A DNA stretch of 37,290 bases from Candidatus Poribacteria bacterium (GTDB taxonomy: Bacteria; Poribacteria; WGA-4E; WGA-3G). The position numbers and the translations under genes were made by a program. This document shows positions 1-10,014 of this stretch, piece by piece (positions within the stretch are counted from its first letter, which is position 1; each line of letters starts with the position of its first letter). The notes under the pieces are model-generated. The model saw only the letters and a list, made by a program, of their open reading frames with translations. It made no database searches and had not been told where the DNA came from. Location of the stretch: positions 1 through 37,290 of the forward strand of contig VXZK01000370.1 of NCBI GenBank assembly GCA_009845545.1, read 5' to 3'.

Positions 1-21
1 GAATGATAGGATATTATTATA

Positions 22-1371
22 ATGAATCCAATGGATTTGCCCCTGAATTGGCGGATTGTGAGATTTGGGGAGGTTGCTACGTTTACCAAGAAACCGAAAG
101 GCTTAAGATATTCTGAGTATGACGAAGTCTCGTTTGTGCGGATGAACCTGATCCCAATTGCCAAGTTATATTCTAAGGCATTTAACCTTAAATCGACCGA
201 TGAACTCAGCAGCGGAACTTACTTTGAACCCGGGGATATTCTTCTGGCAAAAATTACACCCTCTTTTGAAAATGGGAAACAGTGCATTATTCGCGAATTG
301 CCAACACCGTTTGGCATCGCAACGACTGAAGTAATTCCAATTCGTGAGGTTGAAGGTGTTAGTGATAAAATTTATCTTTTCTATTATTTGTTGGTTCCTG
401 ATGTCCGCGCTTTGCTTACGGGGAAAATGAAAGGAACAACAGGAAGACTTCGATTAGGCGCAGAAGCACTCGCCGACTTGGAAACCCCGCTTCCGCCGCT
501 GGCAGAACAACACCGCATCGTAGCCAAATTAGAGGTGTTGTTTACACAATTAGACGCGGCCGTTGATAACCTGAAAGAAGCACAAGCGCAGCTGCAGCGG
601 TATCGTCAATCAATCCTCAAAGCCGCCTTTGAAGGGGAATTGACAAAGGAATGGCGCGAAGCGGATCGCGAGGTCGTTCAACTCAGAGATATAGTCAATT
701 TAAGACGTGAAACAGTGCAACCTGATGACGGTAACAAGGAACTGAACTTTGTTGGACTTAAGTATATTGATTCAGGTGTCAGTATTCTGAAACGTTGGGG
801 AGATGCTTCGGAAGTAAAAAGTGCGAAAGCCCGCTTTTATCCTAATGACGTTTTGTACGGTAGATTGAACCCTCATTTGGATAAGGCAGTTATTGCTGAA
901 ATAGAGGGCATTTGCTCTACCGATATTCTTGTTTTCACTGCAAACTCAAAAATGATACCAAGATTTCTGGTCTATCTTCTTCATAGTTACCCATTTAGAA
1001 GTCACGCTATGGCAACAGCATCAGGTATAACCCTCCCAAGAACTTCATGGAATGCTTTAGGAGAATTCACTTTCACACTTCCATCGCTTACAGAACAGGA
1101 ACAGATTGTCTCTGAACTTGAGCGACACCTTTCAGTTGCTGATCAAATTGAAGCAACCCTTGATGCCGAACTTAAAAGCGCGGAGCGTTTGCGGCAGTCT
1201 ATCCTCAAGCATGCGTTTTCTGGTAAGCTTGTCCCACAAGACCCCAACGATGAACCGGTAAACGTCCTATTGGAGAAAATCCAAGAGGAAAAAGGACATC
1301 AGCAACCGAAACGAAAAAAGACAACAAAAATAGCATCTCCGACAAAGCAATTGTCCTTACCTTTCAACTGA
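22..1371 (+). CDS. hsdS: Type I restriction-modification system specificity subunit (HsdS)
   Basis: 449-aa ORF with two TRD-type halves, each ending in the conserved HsdS repeat (LPPLAEQHRIVAKLEVLFTQLDAAV...RYRQSILKAAFEGELT and LPSLTEQEQIVSELERHLSVADQIE...RLRQSILKHAFSGKLV). Confidence 0.93.
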   Translation: MNPMDLPLNWRIVRFGEVATFTKKPKGLRYSEYDEVSFVRMNLIPIAKLYSKAFNLKSTDELSSGTYFEPGDILLAKITPSFENGKQCIIRELPTPFGIATTEVIPIREVEGVSDKIYLFYYLLVPDVRALLTGKMKGTTGRLRLGAEALADLETPLPPLAEQHRIVAKLEVLFTQLDAAVDNLKEAQAQLQRYRQSILKAAFEGELTKEWREADREVVQLRDIVNLRRETVQPDDGNKELNFVGLKYIDSGVSILKRWGDASEVKSAKARFYPNDVLYGRLNPHLDKAVIAEIEGICSTDILVFTANSKMIPRFLVYLLHSYPFRSHAMATASGITLPRTSWNALGEFTFTLPSLTEQEQIVSELERHLSVADQIEATLDAELKSAERLRQSILKHAFSGKLVPQDPNDEPVNVLLEKIQEEKGHQQPKRKKTTKIASPTKQLSLPFN

Positions 1372-1404
1372 AATGCCTCTTTCGTCAAGATCGAAGAGTT
1401 AGCA

Positions 1405-1433
1405 TTGCATTTGAGACGGACTTGTGTTAAAAT
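1405..1433 (+). promoter_or_regulatory. Candidate sigma70-type promoter TTGCAT-N17-TAAAAT upstream of the TA pair
   Basis: Direct read: TTGCAT (1405-1410), 17-nt spacer, TAAAAT (1428-1433), located between hsdS and the ORF at 1560. Confidence 0.4.
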
Positions 1434-1559
1434 AGCAGTATGCAAACAGCGTACCGCTTAGTTAAAAATGTATGTAAGGAAATTATCCGATTTATCCAAA
1501 CTCCAAAGGAGAATCTGCTGATGATTAAGTCGTCCTAAATAAAACAACGGAGAAAAACT

Positions 1560-1826
1560 ATGAAAAAATCAAAAACACAGAAGACCGATCCGCTTCTCGC
1601 CTTAGCAGGCACGTTGGAATTCGATGTTGCAGAAATAAAGAAACAACTCAAGATTTCTGTCCGTCCAAAAATACGCGTGGTTAAAGGACGATACGAAGAG
1701 CACCCCGATCCGCTCATTGCCTTAGCGGGAACCCTAGAATCTGATGTTACAGACATCGGTGAACGCCACGACGATTATATTGGTGACGCGTTATTAGCAG
1801 AATTATGGGAGGATGAGGATGAATGA
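1560..1826 (+). CDS. VapB-like antitoxin with an internally duplicated motif
   Basis: 88-aa ORF immediately upstream of and overlapping (14 nt) a PIN-domain ORF; contains DPLLALAGTLEFDV and DPLIALAGTLESDV. Preceded by ACGGAGAAAA (SD-like). Confidence 0.75.
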   Translation: MKKSKTQKTDPLLALAGTLEFDVAEIKKQLKISVRPKIRVVKGRYEEHPDPLIALAGTLESDVTDIGERHDDYIGDALLAELWEDEDE

Positions 1827-2232
1827 GGTTTTCGTTGATACATCCGGATGGGCGAGTTTTTTTATGAAGAAAGATCCCTATCATGCGAAAGCCTTAAGAT
1901 TAATGGCACAGTGGCAACAACAAAACCGGCGCGTCGTCACAATAAACTATGTGCTGACTGAACTGATTGCACTATTCACCCGGGATCGCGTGCCGCGTTC
2001 AACAGCTCTCGACTATATTGAGACTATCCGATCAGCCGATTGGGTCGAAATCGTCCACATAGACGAGTCATTAGACGAGAAAGCATGGCAGCTGCTTGAA
2101 AATCGGTTGGATAAAGAATGGAGCCTCGTTGATGCTGCGAGTTTTGTTGTAATGCAAGATAGCGGTATAACTGAAGCTTTGGCAACTGATCACCACTTCG
2201 AGCAGGCGCGGTTTGTATATCTTTTAAAATAA
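1813..2232 (+). CDS. PIN-domain ribonuclease toxin (VapC-like)
   Basis: 139 aa; VFVDTSGWASFF N-terminal Asp motif, NYVLTELIAL, SLVDAASFVVMQDSGITEALATDHHFEQARF: typical PIN acidic residues. A start at MNEVF (1819) is also possible. Confidence 0.85.
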   Translation: MRMNEVFVDTSGWASFFMKKDPYHAKALRLMAQWQQQNRRVVTINYVLTELIALFTRDRVPRSTALDYIETIRSADWVEIVHIDESLDEKAWQLLENRLDKEWSLVDAASFVVMQDSGITEALATDHHFEQARFVYLLK

Positions 2233-2261
2233 CGTAGCCACTCTTAGGCAGGAAATACATT

Positions 2262-2684
2262 ATGGAAATTGGGCAAAAGGAACATAATCTCCCTTTACCG
2301 CCTGCAGATAAAGTGCTGCTTCAAAAACAGGTGCAATGCAAATTAGACGAAATCCGTCAAGAAGCCGAGGAAGCTTATGCCTTGGATAAAGAGATTGCCC
2401 GTGTGCCAGATTCTGCCTATCAGGATGCGTTTTTGTTATTAGAAATTCTTTTTAATTACGATGTTCCCACGACTGACATTGGTTGGTTGATGGATGGAGG
2501 AATCGGATTTGAATGGCGTTCAACGGATAGTAACAAGATAGCAACAATGAGCATATATGGTGACAACCAAGTCGTTTACGGAGCCTCTTTAGGAAGTGCG
2601 TGTAAAGTCAAAGGAACTTGCTTGTTAACTGATTTAGTCTCACTTGCTCGTTTCCTTCCAACGTTAAAGGTCTTGTATTCTTAA
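2262..2684 (+). CDS. Hypothetical protein (140 aa)
   Basis: Intact ORF with little intergenic space, between the TA pair and hsdM; motif GWLMDGGIGFEWRSTDSNKIATMSIYGDNQVVYGAS; no function assignable from sequence. Confidence 0.65.
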   Translation: MEIGQKEHNLPLPPADKVLLQKQVQCKLDEIRQEAEEAYALDKEIARVPDSAYQDAFLLLEILFNYDVPTTDIGWLMDGGIGFEWRSTDSNKIATMSIYGDNQVVYGASLGSACKVKGTCLLTDLVSLARFLPTLKVLYS

Positions 2685-2746
2685 TAGTGTGTTAGTTTCT
2701 ATCCTACCTGAACAAATTTCTTTCCCTACATTATTGAGGTCTGTCT

Positions 2747-4213
2747 ATGTCAAATGAATCCGCAACAATCGTCCAAAAACTCTGGAATTTCTGTAACGTC
2801 CTCCGAGATGACGGGGTCAGTTACGGAGATTATGTTGAACAACTCACCTATCTGCTGTTCCTCAAACTCGCTGACGAACAGACGAAACCCCCCTTCAATA
2901 AACCTTCAACAATTCCGGCTGATTTGGATTGGGAAAGCCTACGCAAGGAAAGCGGTACAGCGTTAGAAGATCAATACGTCAAAATCCTCCGAGAATTGAG
3001 TAATGCGCAAGGTTTACTCGGCGTAATTTTCCGAAAATCGCAAAATCGTATTCAAACGCCCGCGAACCTACAACGCTTGATCCATCTCATCAACGCTGAA
3101 AACTGGAGCGGGATGACTGCCGACATCAAAGGCACCATCTACGAAGGGCTTCTACAGAAAAACGCCGAAGATACTAAAAGCGGCGCAGGACAGTACTTCA
3201 CACCGCGTGCCCTCATCAAGGCGATGGTTACCGTGATGCACCCCGAACCGATGCAAACGATCTGTGATCCGGCGTGCGGTACGGGTGGTTTCTTTCTCGC
3301 CGCACACGACTACATTTCCGAGAATTACGGCAGTACGATGCCCCGCGCACAGAAGGAGTTCCTTAGATTTAACACCTTCGCTGGCACAGACATCGTTGAT
3401 AACGTCGTTCGCCTCTGTGTGATGAATCTATACTTACACGGAATCGGTGGCACCGAGAGCCCAATTACAACCGATGATAGCCTTAGCCGAGACACGGGGA
3501 CCCGCTACGATGTGGTGCTTACCAATCCACCCTTTGGGAACAGGAGTAGCATTACAATTACTGCTGATGGCGGTAAACGCAGCAATACATCGCTTACTTA
3601 TGAACGCGATGATTTCTGGGCAACAACTTCAAATAAACAGTTCAACTTCCTCCAACACATCAAAACCATACTGAAAACAGATGGACGCGCCGCTGTCGTC
3701 CTTCCAGATAACGTGCTTTTTGAACGCGGTGCGGGGGAAACGATCCGTCAGCAGCTCCTCAAACAATTTGATGTCCATACCCTCTTGCGATTACCGACTG
3801 GTATCTTCTACGCCCAAGGGGTCAAGGCGAATGTGCTCTTTTTCGACAAGCGTCCTGCGCGTGAAGAACCGTGGACCCAAAAACTCTGGATATACGACCT
3901 GCGAACGAACAAAAACTTTACGCTTAAGACAAATCCACTACAAGATACCGACCTGCAAGACTTTATCACCGTCTATAACCCAGAAAACAGAGAGGCACGC
4001 GTTGAAACCGATCAATTCCGGGCCTACACTTACAATGAACTTATTGAACGCGAACATGTCAATCTTGACATCTTCTGGCAGAAAGAGGATTCGCTTGAGG
4101 ATGCAGCAGATCTTCCGACCCCAGACGTATTAGCAGCGGAAATCACCAAGAATTTAGAGTCCGCGTTGGGACTGTTTCAGAACATTCAAGCAGAATTGGA
4201 CAGTAAGAACTAA
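2747..4213 (+). CDS. hsdM: Type I restriction-modification system DNA methyltransferase subunit (HsdM)
   Basis: 488 aa; GAGQYFTPRALIKAMV, CDPACGTGGFFLAA and VVLTNPPFG (NPPF motif IV): canonical N6-adenine HsdM motifs. Confidence 0.95.
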   Translation: MSNESATIVQKLWNFCNVLRDDGVSYGDYVEQLTYLLFLKLADEQTKPPFNKPSTIPADLDWESLRKESGTALEDQYVKILRELSNAQGLLGVIFRKSQNRIQTPANLQRLIHLINAENWSGMTADIKGTIYEGLLQKNAEDTKSGAGQYFTPRALIKAMVTVMHPEPMQTICDPACGTGGFFLAAHDYISENYGSTMPRAQKEFLRFNTFAGTDIVDNVVRLCVMNLYLHGIGGTESPITTDDSLSRDTGTRYDVVLTNPPFGNRSSITITADGGKRSNTSLTYERDDFWATTSNKQFNFLQHIKTILKTDGRAAVVLPDNVLFERGAGETIRQQLLKQFDVHTLLRLPTGIFYAQGVKANVLFFDKRPAREEPWTQKLWIYDLRTNKNFTLKTNPLQDTDLQDFITVYNPENREARVETDQFRAYTYNELIEREHVNLDIFWQKEDSLEDAADLPTPDVLAAEITKNLESALGLFQNIQAELDSKN

Positions 4214-6643
4214 ATGAAAACACACCTCCTTGAAAACCTACTCGGTTGCGAATTAGAAGAGACGCTCATTGCGATCTCTGCAGATGCAGACACATTTGAA
4301 ACGTTCCTCGCCACACTCCCGACAGATTCTGTCGAAAACTACCTCACACCGCAGTGGGTCGTCCTTGCTGCGGGTAAAGGCACGCGGATCGATCCTACGG
4401 GACGTTTGAGCAAAACGTTGGACATCACCTTCGGGGAACAGAACACGCTCCAACACTCGCGGCGTTATCTGCCCGGCAACCGTCCCGACATCGTTGTGAT
4501 CAACCCACAGATGGCATCGCGTATTGAGAACAGTGAATCTGCAGAGCAGTTGTTAGGTCCCAATGCTACTTTTTGTATTCAAGCAGAGATGAACGGCACA
4601 GGGGGCGCGCTGCAAGCAGCACTCCCAGTACTTCAAGATTCCGATGCCGAATGGATCGGCGTGGCGTTCGGTGATGAACCCTTTTTGGAACGCGAGATTT
4701 TTGCACAGACGCTGCTCTCGCATTTTCTCTCTGGTGCGGATGTTACGCTCTGCGGCAAAATCCCTGAAACTGTTGAGGATAAGGGCGGACTTTTCTTCGA
4801 TGCTGGAGGAAAACTCACACGGACGAAAGAGTGGTACGATATGACAGGAGCCGAAAAACAGGAGATGTGGGACCGATGGCACAACGGTGAAGCCTATACC
4901 AACACAGGTATCACACTCATTCGGAAAAGTGTGTTGTTAAATCGGATACATCGCTTAGAACCGCATGCAAATCGGAACGATGAACTCCATCACGTCGATC
5001 TCATCCGACACTGCTATGAAGATGGACTGAAGACAAACGCCTTTATCTATCGGGGTAATGTGTTGTCTGGCGTGAACCGCTGGTCGAATGTTTTATCGGG
5101 TGAAGCGGCACTGTATGCGCAGGTTCGGGAATCCCTCACGCGAAAAGGCGTTCGCGTCGATCCGGCTGCACAGATAACATTGGCGGGTGATGACATCGAA
5201 ATCGGCACGGCGTGCTATCTTATCGGTCGCGTGCATCTCGGCGAAAAGGTTCGGATCGGAGATTACTGCAGGCTTGAAAACGTTACATTGCTTGGTGCAA
5301 CAACAGTAGAGGATGCAGTTGGATTGGAAGGCGTTTCTGCGAAGGATACCGTATTTGCAGCAAACCCGATCCCAGAAACATTGGCGGCACCCGTGCAAGG
5401 TCTCGCGACTGTAAGTACAATCAGAAATTGCACGTTTGACGCGGTAAACGTTGGGAGTGGTGTTCAACTTTCAGGTGTTGTCGCACATGGCACAGTGATT
5501 CCGTCCGGTATCGTTTTGACAGATCGGACACTCGGTGTCCCACCAACACAAGTCCCGCCAGCCGTGCCAAAGTCGTTATTTGATCAGATTGTGCCTTCGG
5601 ATTATAGCCCAGGTGTTTTCACCTTTGGGGAAAAGCGAGAATTACCAGATTGGGAGCACCTCCGACGACACGTGCAATCGCATAGTGCTGCGGAGCTCAT
5701 TCCGCGTGCGACACACGATGCGCAGTTACAGCAGACAACCTGTGACGCGGTAAAGACTCTCTTGGATCTGCGATGCGCAAATTCGGATTATCTGATTGAA
5801 TCGCTCACACCAGAAGAACTATGGGGCAGCATTTTTGAGTTGGTAACGCTTCATACCGGCAATCCGAATCCATATCATCACGATAAACTGAAAGCGCGGC
5901 AGACGGCACTCGACCTACTGCCAGAATTTTGGGATAATAATTGGCTGACGCGTCTGAAATTGGTTGTCGCTGGGAATATCATCGACTACAGCAGCGAGCG
6001 GGTTGTAAAAAAATTAAAAGCGAATCCGGACTATTTCTCTGAAGCACTACGCGCAGCAGTCAAAACATCTTTCGCTATCGACTGTTACGAAGTGCTCCGA
6101 GAAAAGGTGCTTGAAGGGACACCCCTGCAGATTCTCTGGCTCGCTGATAACGACGGGGAAGTGATATTTGACATCGCCTTCATTCAGGAACTCGTCGCGT
6201 CTGGACACCACATCTCCCTTGTTGGCAAAGCGGACAACGCCAGCAACGACGCGACCGTGGCAGATCTGCACGCAATTGTCAACTATCCGCAATTTCGGGA
6301 ACTTCAGGCAGCCCTTCGGGACGGTATGCTCCAATTGTTGTCATCAGGTGCGATAACGATTGGGAGCAATCTCTATCAGGCGACTCCAGAATTCATCAAC
6401 GCGCTGTCGGCAGCAGACCTTGTTATTTCAAAAGGACAGGGAAATTTCTATACCACACCGGGATGGGGGAAGGATACTTTCTATCTTTTACTCTCCAAAG
6501 GTTTAACTGCTGAACGGAGTACAGGTGTTATTGCAGATCGGAACCTACCGATTGACGGGATGATCTTGGCTTATGTGCCAGCAGGCACAAGACGGGACGC
6601 GCCTTTGTTGGATATTTGTCGAGAATGGACGACGGAAAACTAA
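4214..6643 (+). CDS. Fusion protein: GlmU-like sugar nucleotidyltransferase + left-handed beta-helix + DUF89 (damage-control phosphatase/ARMT1-type) domain
   Basis: 809 aa; N-terminal VVLAAGKGTRIDPTGRLSKTL nucleotidyltransferase motif; middle hexapeptide-like repeats (IGTACYLIGRVHLGEKVRIGDYCRLENVTLLG); C-terminal DUF89 motifs (LWLADNDGEVIFDIAFI, NDATVADL, ADLVISKGQGNFYT). Start ATG directly follows the hsdM TAA. Confidence 0.85.
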   Translation: MKTHLLENLLGCELEETLIAISADADTFETFLATLPTDSVENYLTPQWVVLAAGKGTRIDPTGRLSKTLDITFGEQNTLQHSRRYLPGNRPDIVVINPQMASRIENSESAEQLLGPNATFCIQAEMNGTGGALQAALPVLQDSDAEWIGVAFGDEPFLEREIFAQTLLSHFLSGADVTLCGKIPETVEDKGGLFFDAGGKLTRTKEWYDMTGAEKQEMWDRWHNGEAYTNTGITLIRKSVLLNRIHRLEPHANRNDELHHVDLIRHCYEDGLKTNAFIYRGNVLSGVNRWSNVLSGEAALYAQVRESLTRKGVRVDPAAQITLAGDDIEIGTACYLIGRVHLGEKVRIGDYCRLENVTLLGATTVEDAVGLEGVSAKDTVFAANPIPETLAAPVQGLATVSTIRNCTFDAVNVGSGVQLSGVVAHGTVIPSGIVLTDRTLGVPPTQVPPAVPKSLFDQIVPSDYSPGVFTFGEKRELPDWEHLRRHVQSHSAAELIPRATHDAQLQQTTCDAVKTLLDLRCANSDYLIESLTPEELWGSIFELVTLHTGNPNPYHHDKLKARQTALDLLPEFWDNNWLTRLKLVVAGNIIDYSSERVVKKLKANPDYFSEALRAAVKTSFAIDCYEVLREKVLEGTPLQILWLADNDGEVIFDIAFIQELVASGHHISLVGKADNASNDATVADLHAIVNYPQFRELQAALRDGMLQLLSSGAITIGSNLYQATPEFINALSAADLVISKGQGNFYTTPGWGKDTFYLLLSKGLTAERSTGVIADRNLPIDGMILAYVPAGTRRDAPLLDICREWTTEN

Positions 6644-6654
6644 AGCCCACCTGC

Positions 6655-7977
6655 CTATACTTTTGAAATCGTGTATTCCCGCTTGCCTGACGCTGGAAGC
6701 GGAATAGAGTCTACAAATTTCACAGTGACAACGACATCACTACCGAGTGCCTTCTGGATACACTGAACGAGAGAACGACGCGATGCTTCTGTCCACAGCC
6801 TGTTAACAACCACTTTCAAAACACAATGCTTAAGAGTCTCTTGGATTATCTGGAACTGCTCCACACCTTTGACACCGTAGAACTGGCGTGTGAAATAACC
6901 CGCGTGTATCAATGTTCCAGTTCTTGTGCGGAAAGTTGCAGTACTGCGTCCAAGCAGGTCAGCCAAAACAGGTAAGTCATTACCACAGGGGCACGGTTCA
7001 GCTGAGAACATACCGACATCTCCAATGCGATACCGAATAAACGGCATAGCATAATTATTCAACTGTGTGATCAGAATCTCTCCGGGTTCAGCGTACGGGT
7101 CAGGACTGTCTATTTCGAGGTAAAGATCGCGACAGTTAATATGCATCCTGCCTTCTGCGCATTCCATCCCGATTAACCCAACTTCGCGTCCACCATAGCG
7201 ATTATAGACTTTCGCTTTAAAAATAATCTCAGCTAAAGCGCGGTAATGTGGGTATAACATCTCAGCGGAAGATATAATGCCCTTTAATTTCCATTTCGGG
7301 ATCAAGCCGTTATCGGAGAGGAATGTAGCAAATTGATAAAGCGATGACGGGTAAGCGAGGATAGTCTGTGGGAGGTCCTGATTCATCTGTTCAAACATTG
7401 CGAGCATCGCTGCGTCTGTAAGGCGAAACCCGTTGAGCCAATACTGATTCCGCCAGAAGGTGCTGAGCCAATGTTTCCTGTGTCTATCGTCTTCCAAATC
7501 TACCGGTGCCCCCCATATAATGAGTTGCGGCTCACCAAAATTCCAGCCTGCCCATCGATCGAAATAGTAAACACTCAAGTTGCGTTGATTCCAATAGTTC
7601 CTATCCTGATAGAACGTCAGGGGCGTACCTGTTGAGCCGCCAGTGGCGTTCTCAATCCGCTGCTCCGCTGTAAAGGCTGTGGAGCAGAGTCTCCCCAATT
7701 GTTCGCGGATATCTTGCTTCTCAAGTGGTGGAATTTGCGATATATCAGGTGTCGCCGTCTTGAATAATTCACGGTAATAAGGTGTTGTCTGGTAAGCGTG
7801 CTGGAAGAGTTTTTCTAAACGTTTTGCCTGAAATGCTTCAATAATTTCGCGCGGGGCATCTAACAGCGCAGCTGCTTGTGAGAGTTTGAGGTGGTAGTGC
7901 ACACCTTTACGATAAGTGTTATAGGCGTACCATCCTGTCTTTGAAATTAACGTTTTAATAGCGCGATGAATAGGCAT
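6655..7977 (-). CDS. PaaK/CapK-like phenylacetate-CoA ligase family (adenylate-forming) protein
   Basis: 440 aa; ENATGGSTGTPLTFYQD (AMP-binding P-loop type), YNRYGGREVGLIGMEC, MPFIRYRIGDVG: PaaK family motifs. Confidence 0.85.
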   Translation of the reverse strand: MPIHRAIKTLISKTGWYAYNTYRKGVHYHLKLSQAAALLDAPREIIEAFQAKRLEKLFQHAYQTTPYYRELFKTATPDISQIPPLEKQDIREQLGRLCSTAFTAEQRIENATGGSTGTPLTFYQDRNYWNQRNLSVYYFDRWAGWNFGEPQLIIWGAPVDLEDDRHRKHWLSTFWRNQYWLNGFRLTDAAMLAMFEQMNQDLPQTILAYPSSLYQFATFLSDNGLIPKWKLKGIISSAEMLYPHYRALAEIIFKAKVYNRYGGREVGLIGMECAEGRMHINCRDLYLEIDSPDPYAEPGEILITQLNNYAMPFIRYRIGDVGMFSAEPCPCGNDLPVLADLLGRSTATFRTRTGTLIHAGYFTRQFYGVKGVEQFQIIQETLKHCVLKVVVNRLWTEASRRSLVQCIQKALGSDVVVTVKFVDSIPLPASGKREYTISKV

Positions 7978-8242
7978 AATTCAAGATTGTATATGTAGGT
8001 AAGATGTCCGAACTTGTTTTTTATTTACAGGAAAACGAAAAATCATCAAAATAGTTTCAAATAATATTCAATTATTAATTTTAACATGCTTCAACATGAC
8101 AATTACCTAAGCACTGATCAAATTTCACGCCAACAGTTAAAAAAAAGACATATTTGTATTGCAACATCTAAAACGCTGAGAACATTTTATTCTCATCCGC
8201 CTAAAACATAGGTATCAATTAGGGGAACTACTGCATTCACGC

Positions 8243-9724
8243 TCAATTTCTGAGTGTGTCCACATTCGGCAGATACCCCGGTGGAAACTGATCACTCACA
8301 GAACGTCCATCTTGGAAGAGTTGCCCCGCATCCGGATTCTCATGTTCAACAGGGGGCGGGAAGTCTCGCCATCTATTACCATCAAGTGGGCGTTCGTAAC
8401 CGTCGTCTCGGAGCCATTCAATCAAACGTTTTCGATAAGCACTCAGAATCCTACCATATCCCGAATTACCAGCAAGGCTCCGCTCGTCAAGTCTGCCGTG
8501 TATACGTCTGAAAAGCCATTCTTGCCGATCAGCGGCGGAGTAGATGTATTTGTATTCATTTGTCAGGAGCATATAGACACCTGTGCTTTCTTGTCCCAAT
8601 TGACCGACGATGGCATCTCGTTGCACATTTCCGGTGGCAAGGTCCGCGAGGTCCATACCGCTTCGATCCGTCTGTGCTGGTAACCCCGCTGCGCCGAGAC
8701 TGGTCGGTAGCACATCCACAAGACTCGTCGGTGTATCACACTGCATGCCTGCTTCAAAACGCTCGGGATAGCGGACAAGCAGTGGTATGCGGGCAGCGGC
8801 ATCAAGGAACGAGCGTTTCCCGTAGCAGTCGTAGTCCCCGAGCAGTTCGCCGTGGTCGGAAGTGTAAAGGATTAACGTGTTGTCCAACTCGCCTTCGGAT
8901 TCCAGGTAATCAAGGATCCGCCCGACCTGATAATCAATAAAGGAGATGGCTGCGTAGTAAGCAGCGCGCATCGTCCGAAGGAGATTCATATCTCGTCCTT
9001 GGTCCCGATATTTGTAGCGATTTTGGTATCGATTCCAGTAGGTATGCAGATGCTCGTAATCTGGCGGTAGGAACGGTAACGGCATCTCCGCGGTACGGTA
9101 GAGCCTGCTCCACGGCACGGGTGATTCAAACGGTGGATGTGGCTTAATAAAACTACTCCAACACAAAAACGGGCGGTCAGTATCTCGCTGTGAGAAGAAT
9201 TCAAGCGTTTTATCGCCGACCCACTGCGTATGGTGTAGACGCGCTGGGAGTTGTGAGGGTTGCGGGATATAATAGTATTCACTCCGTTCACCGTGCGGTG
9301 CTACAACATGGTCATAGCCGTTTTCACGCAGAAATTCCGTGAAATCGTCAGGACCGGCTCCCTCTTCGGAATAGTCTCGCGTCTCAAACCCCCACATTTT
9401 ACGTCCTTGCGGCGTGAAGTGCATCTTGCCGATCCCGTGTGTCTGATAGCCTACCTCATTGAGCAGCTCCATCACTGAGGTGCGATCTTGGGGCATGGCG
9501 GAATTGCTCGTGCACTCCGTCTGATGCGGCCATTGTCCGAGTAGGAAACTACAGCGCGATGCGACACATACCGGTGATGGACAATATGCCGAAGTGAAAC
9601 TTGTACCGTCTCGCACAATTCGGTCTAACGCCGGTGTCTGGATAATAGGGTTGCCGAGTGCACCAACGGTATCAAAACGCTGCTGATCGGTCATAAGATA
9701 AAGGATATTGGGCTGTTTTGTCAT
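8243..9724 (-). CDS. Sulfatase (alkaline phosphatase superfamily, formylglycine type)
   Basis: ORF extends to 9793, but MTKQPNILYLMTDQQRFDTVGALGNP is the natural start at 9724. C-V-A-S-R formylglycine motif in SPVCVASRCSFLLG; YTSDHGELLGDY. Confidence 0.92.
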   Translation of the reverse strand: MTKQPNILYLMTDQQRFDTVGALGNPIIQTPALDRIVRDGTSFTSAYCPSPVCVASRCSFLLGQWPHQTECTSNSAMPQDRTSVMELLNEVGYQTHGIGKMHFTPQGRKMWGFETRDYSEEGAGPDDFTEFLRENGYDHVVAPHGERSEYYYIPQPSQLPARLHHTQWVGDKTLEFFSQRDTDRPFLCWSSFIKPHPPFESPVPWSRLYRTAEMPLPFLPPDYEHLHTYWNRYQNRYKYRDQGRDMNLLRTMRAAYYAAISFIDYQVGRILDYLESEGELDNTLILYTSDHGELLGDYDCYGKRSFLDAAARIPLLVRYPERFEAGMQCDTPTSLVDVLPTSLGAAGLPAQTDRSGMDLADLATGNVQRDAIVGQLGQESTGVYMLLTNEYKYIYSAADRQEWLFRRIHGRLDERSLAGNSGYGRILSAYRKRLIEWLRDDGYERPLDGNRWRDFPPPVEHENPDAGQLFQDGRSVSDQFPPGYLPNVDTLRN

Positions 9725-10014
9725 GAGGTGTTCCTGTCCTTTCAGAGAAAATGCGTCTTGGTTTATGTCTGAAATATATGGATAGCATAGCACTTTTTCG
9801 TATAGGATGCAACCAATGTTTTTTAATTGTTTTCGGTTATCAGTTGTCTAAAAGGGGCTTTGATAAATCACATCTCTGTGTGACGAAGGATCTTTAACTG
9901 CGTACTTCTACGCGTTTTCTGTTGACACTTAATGCTGTATATGGTATCATTTTTACTGTTAGCACGGTGTAGAAACAATCTCTCTGAATCCATTTGGAAA
10001 AATAATATAAACAG

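Noticed and set aside
1440-1538. 32-aa ORF MQTAYRLVKNVCKEIIRFIQTPKENLLMIKSS between hsdS and the antitoxin
   Set aside because: Has an upstream promoter-like sequence but no SD and no recognisable family; too short to support.
8254-8940. Three plus-strand ORFs (85-126 aa) opposite the first sulfatase
   Set aside because: Antisense shadow ORFs of a clear sulfatase CDS.
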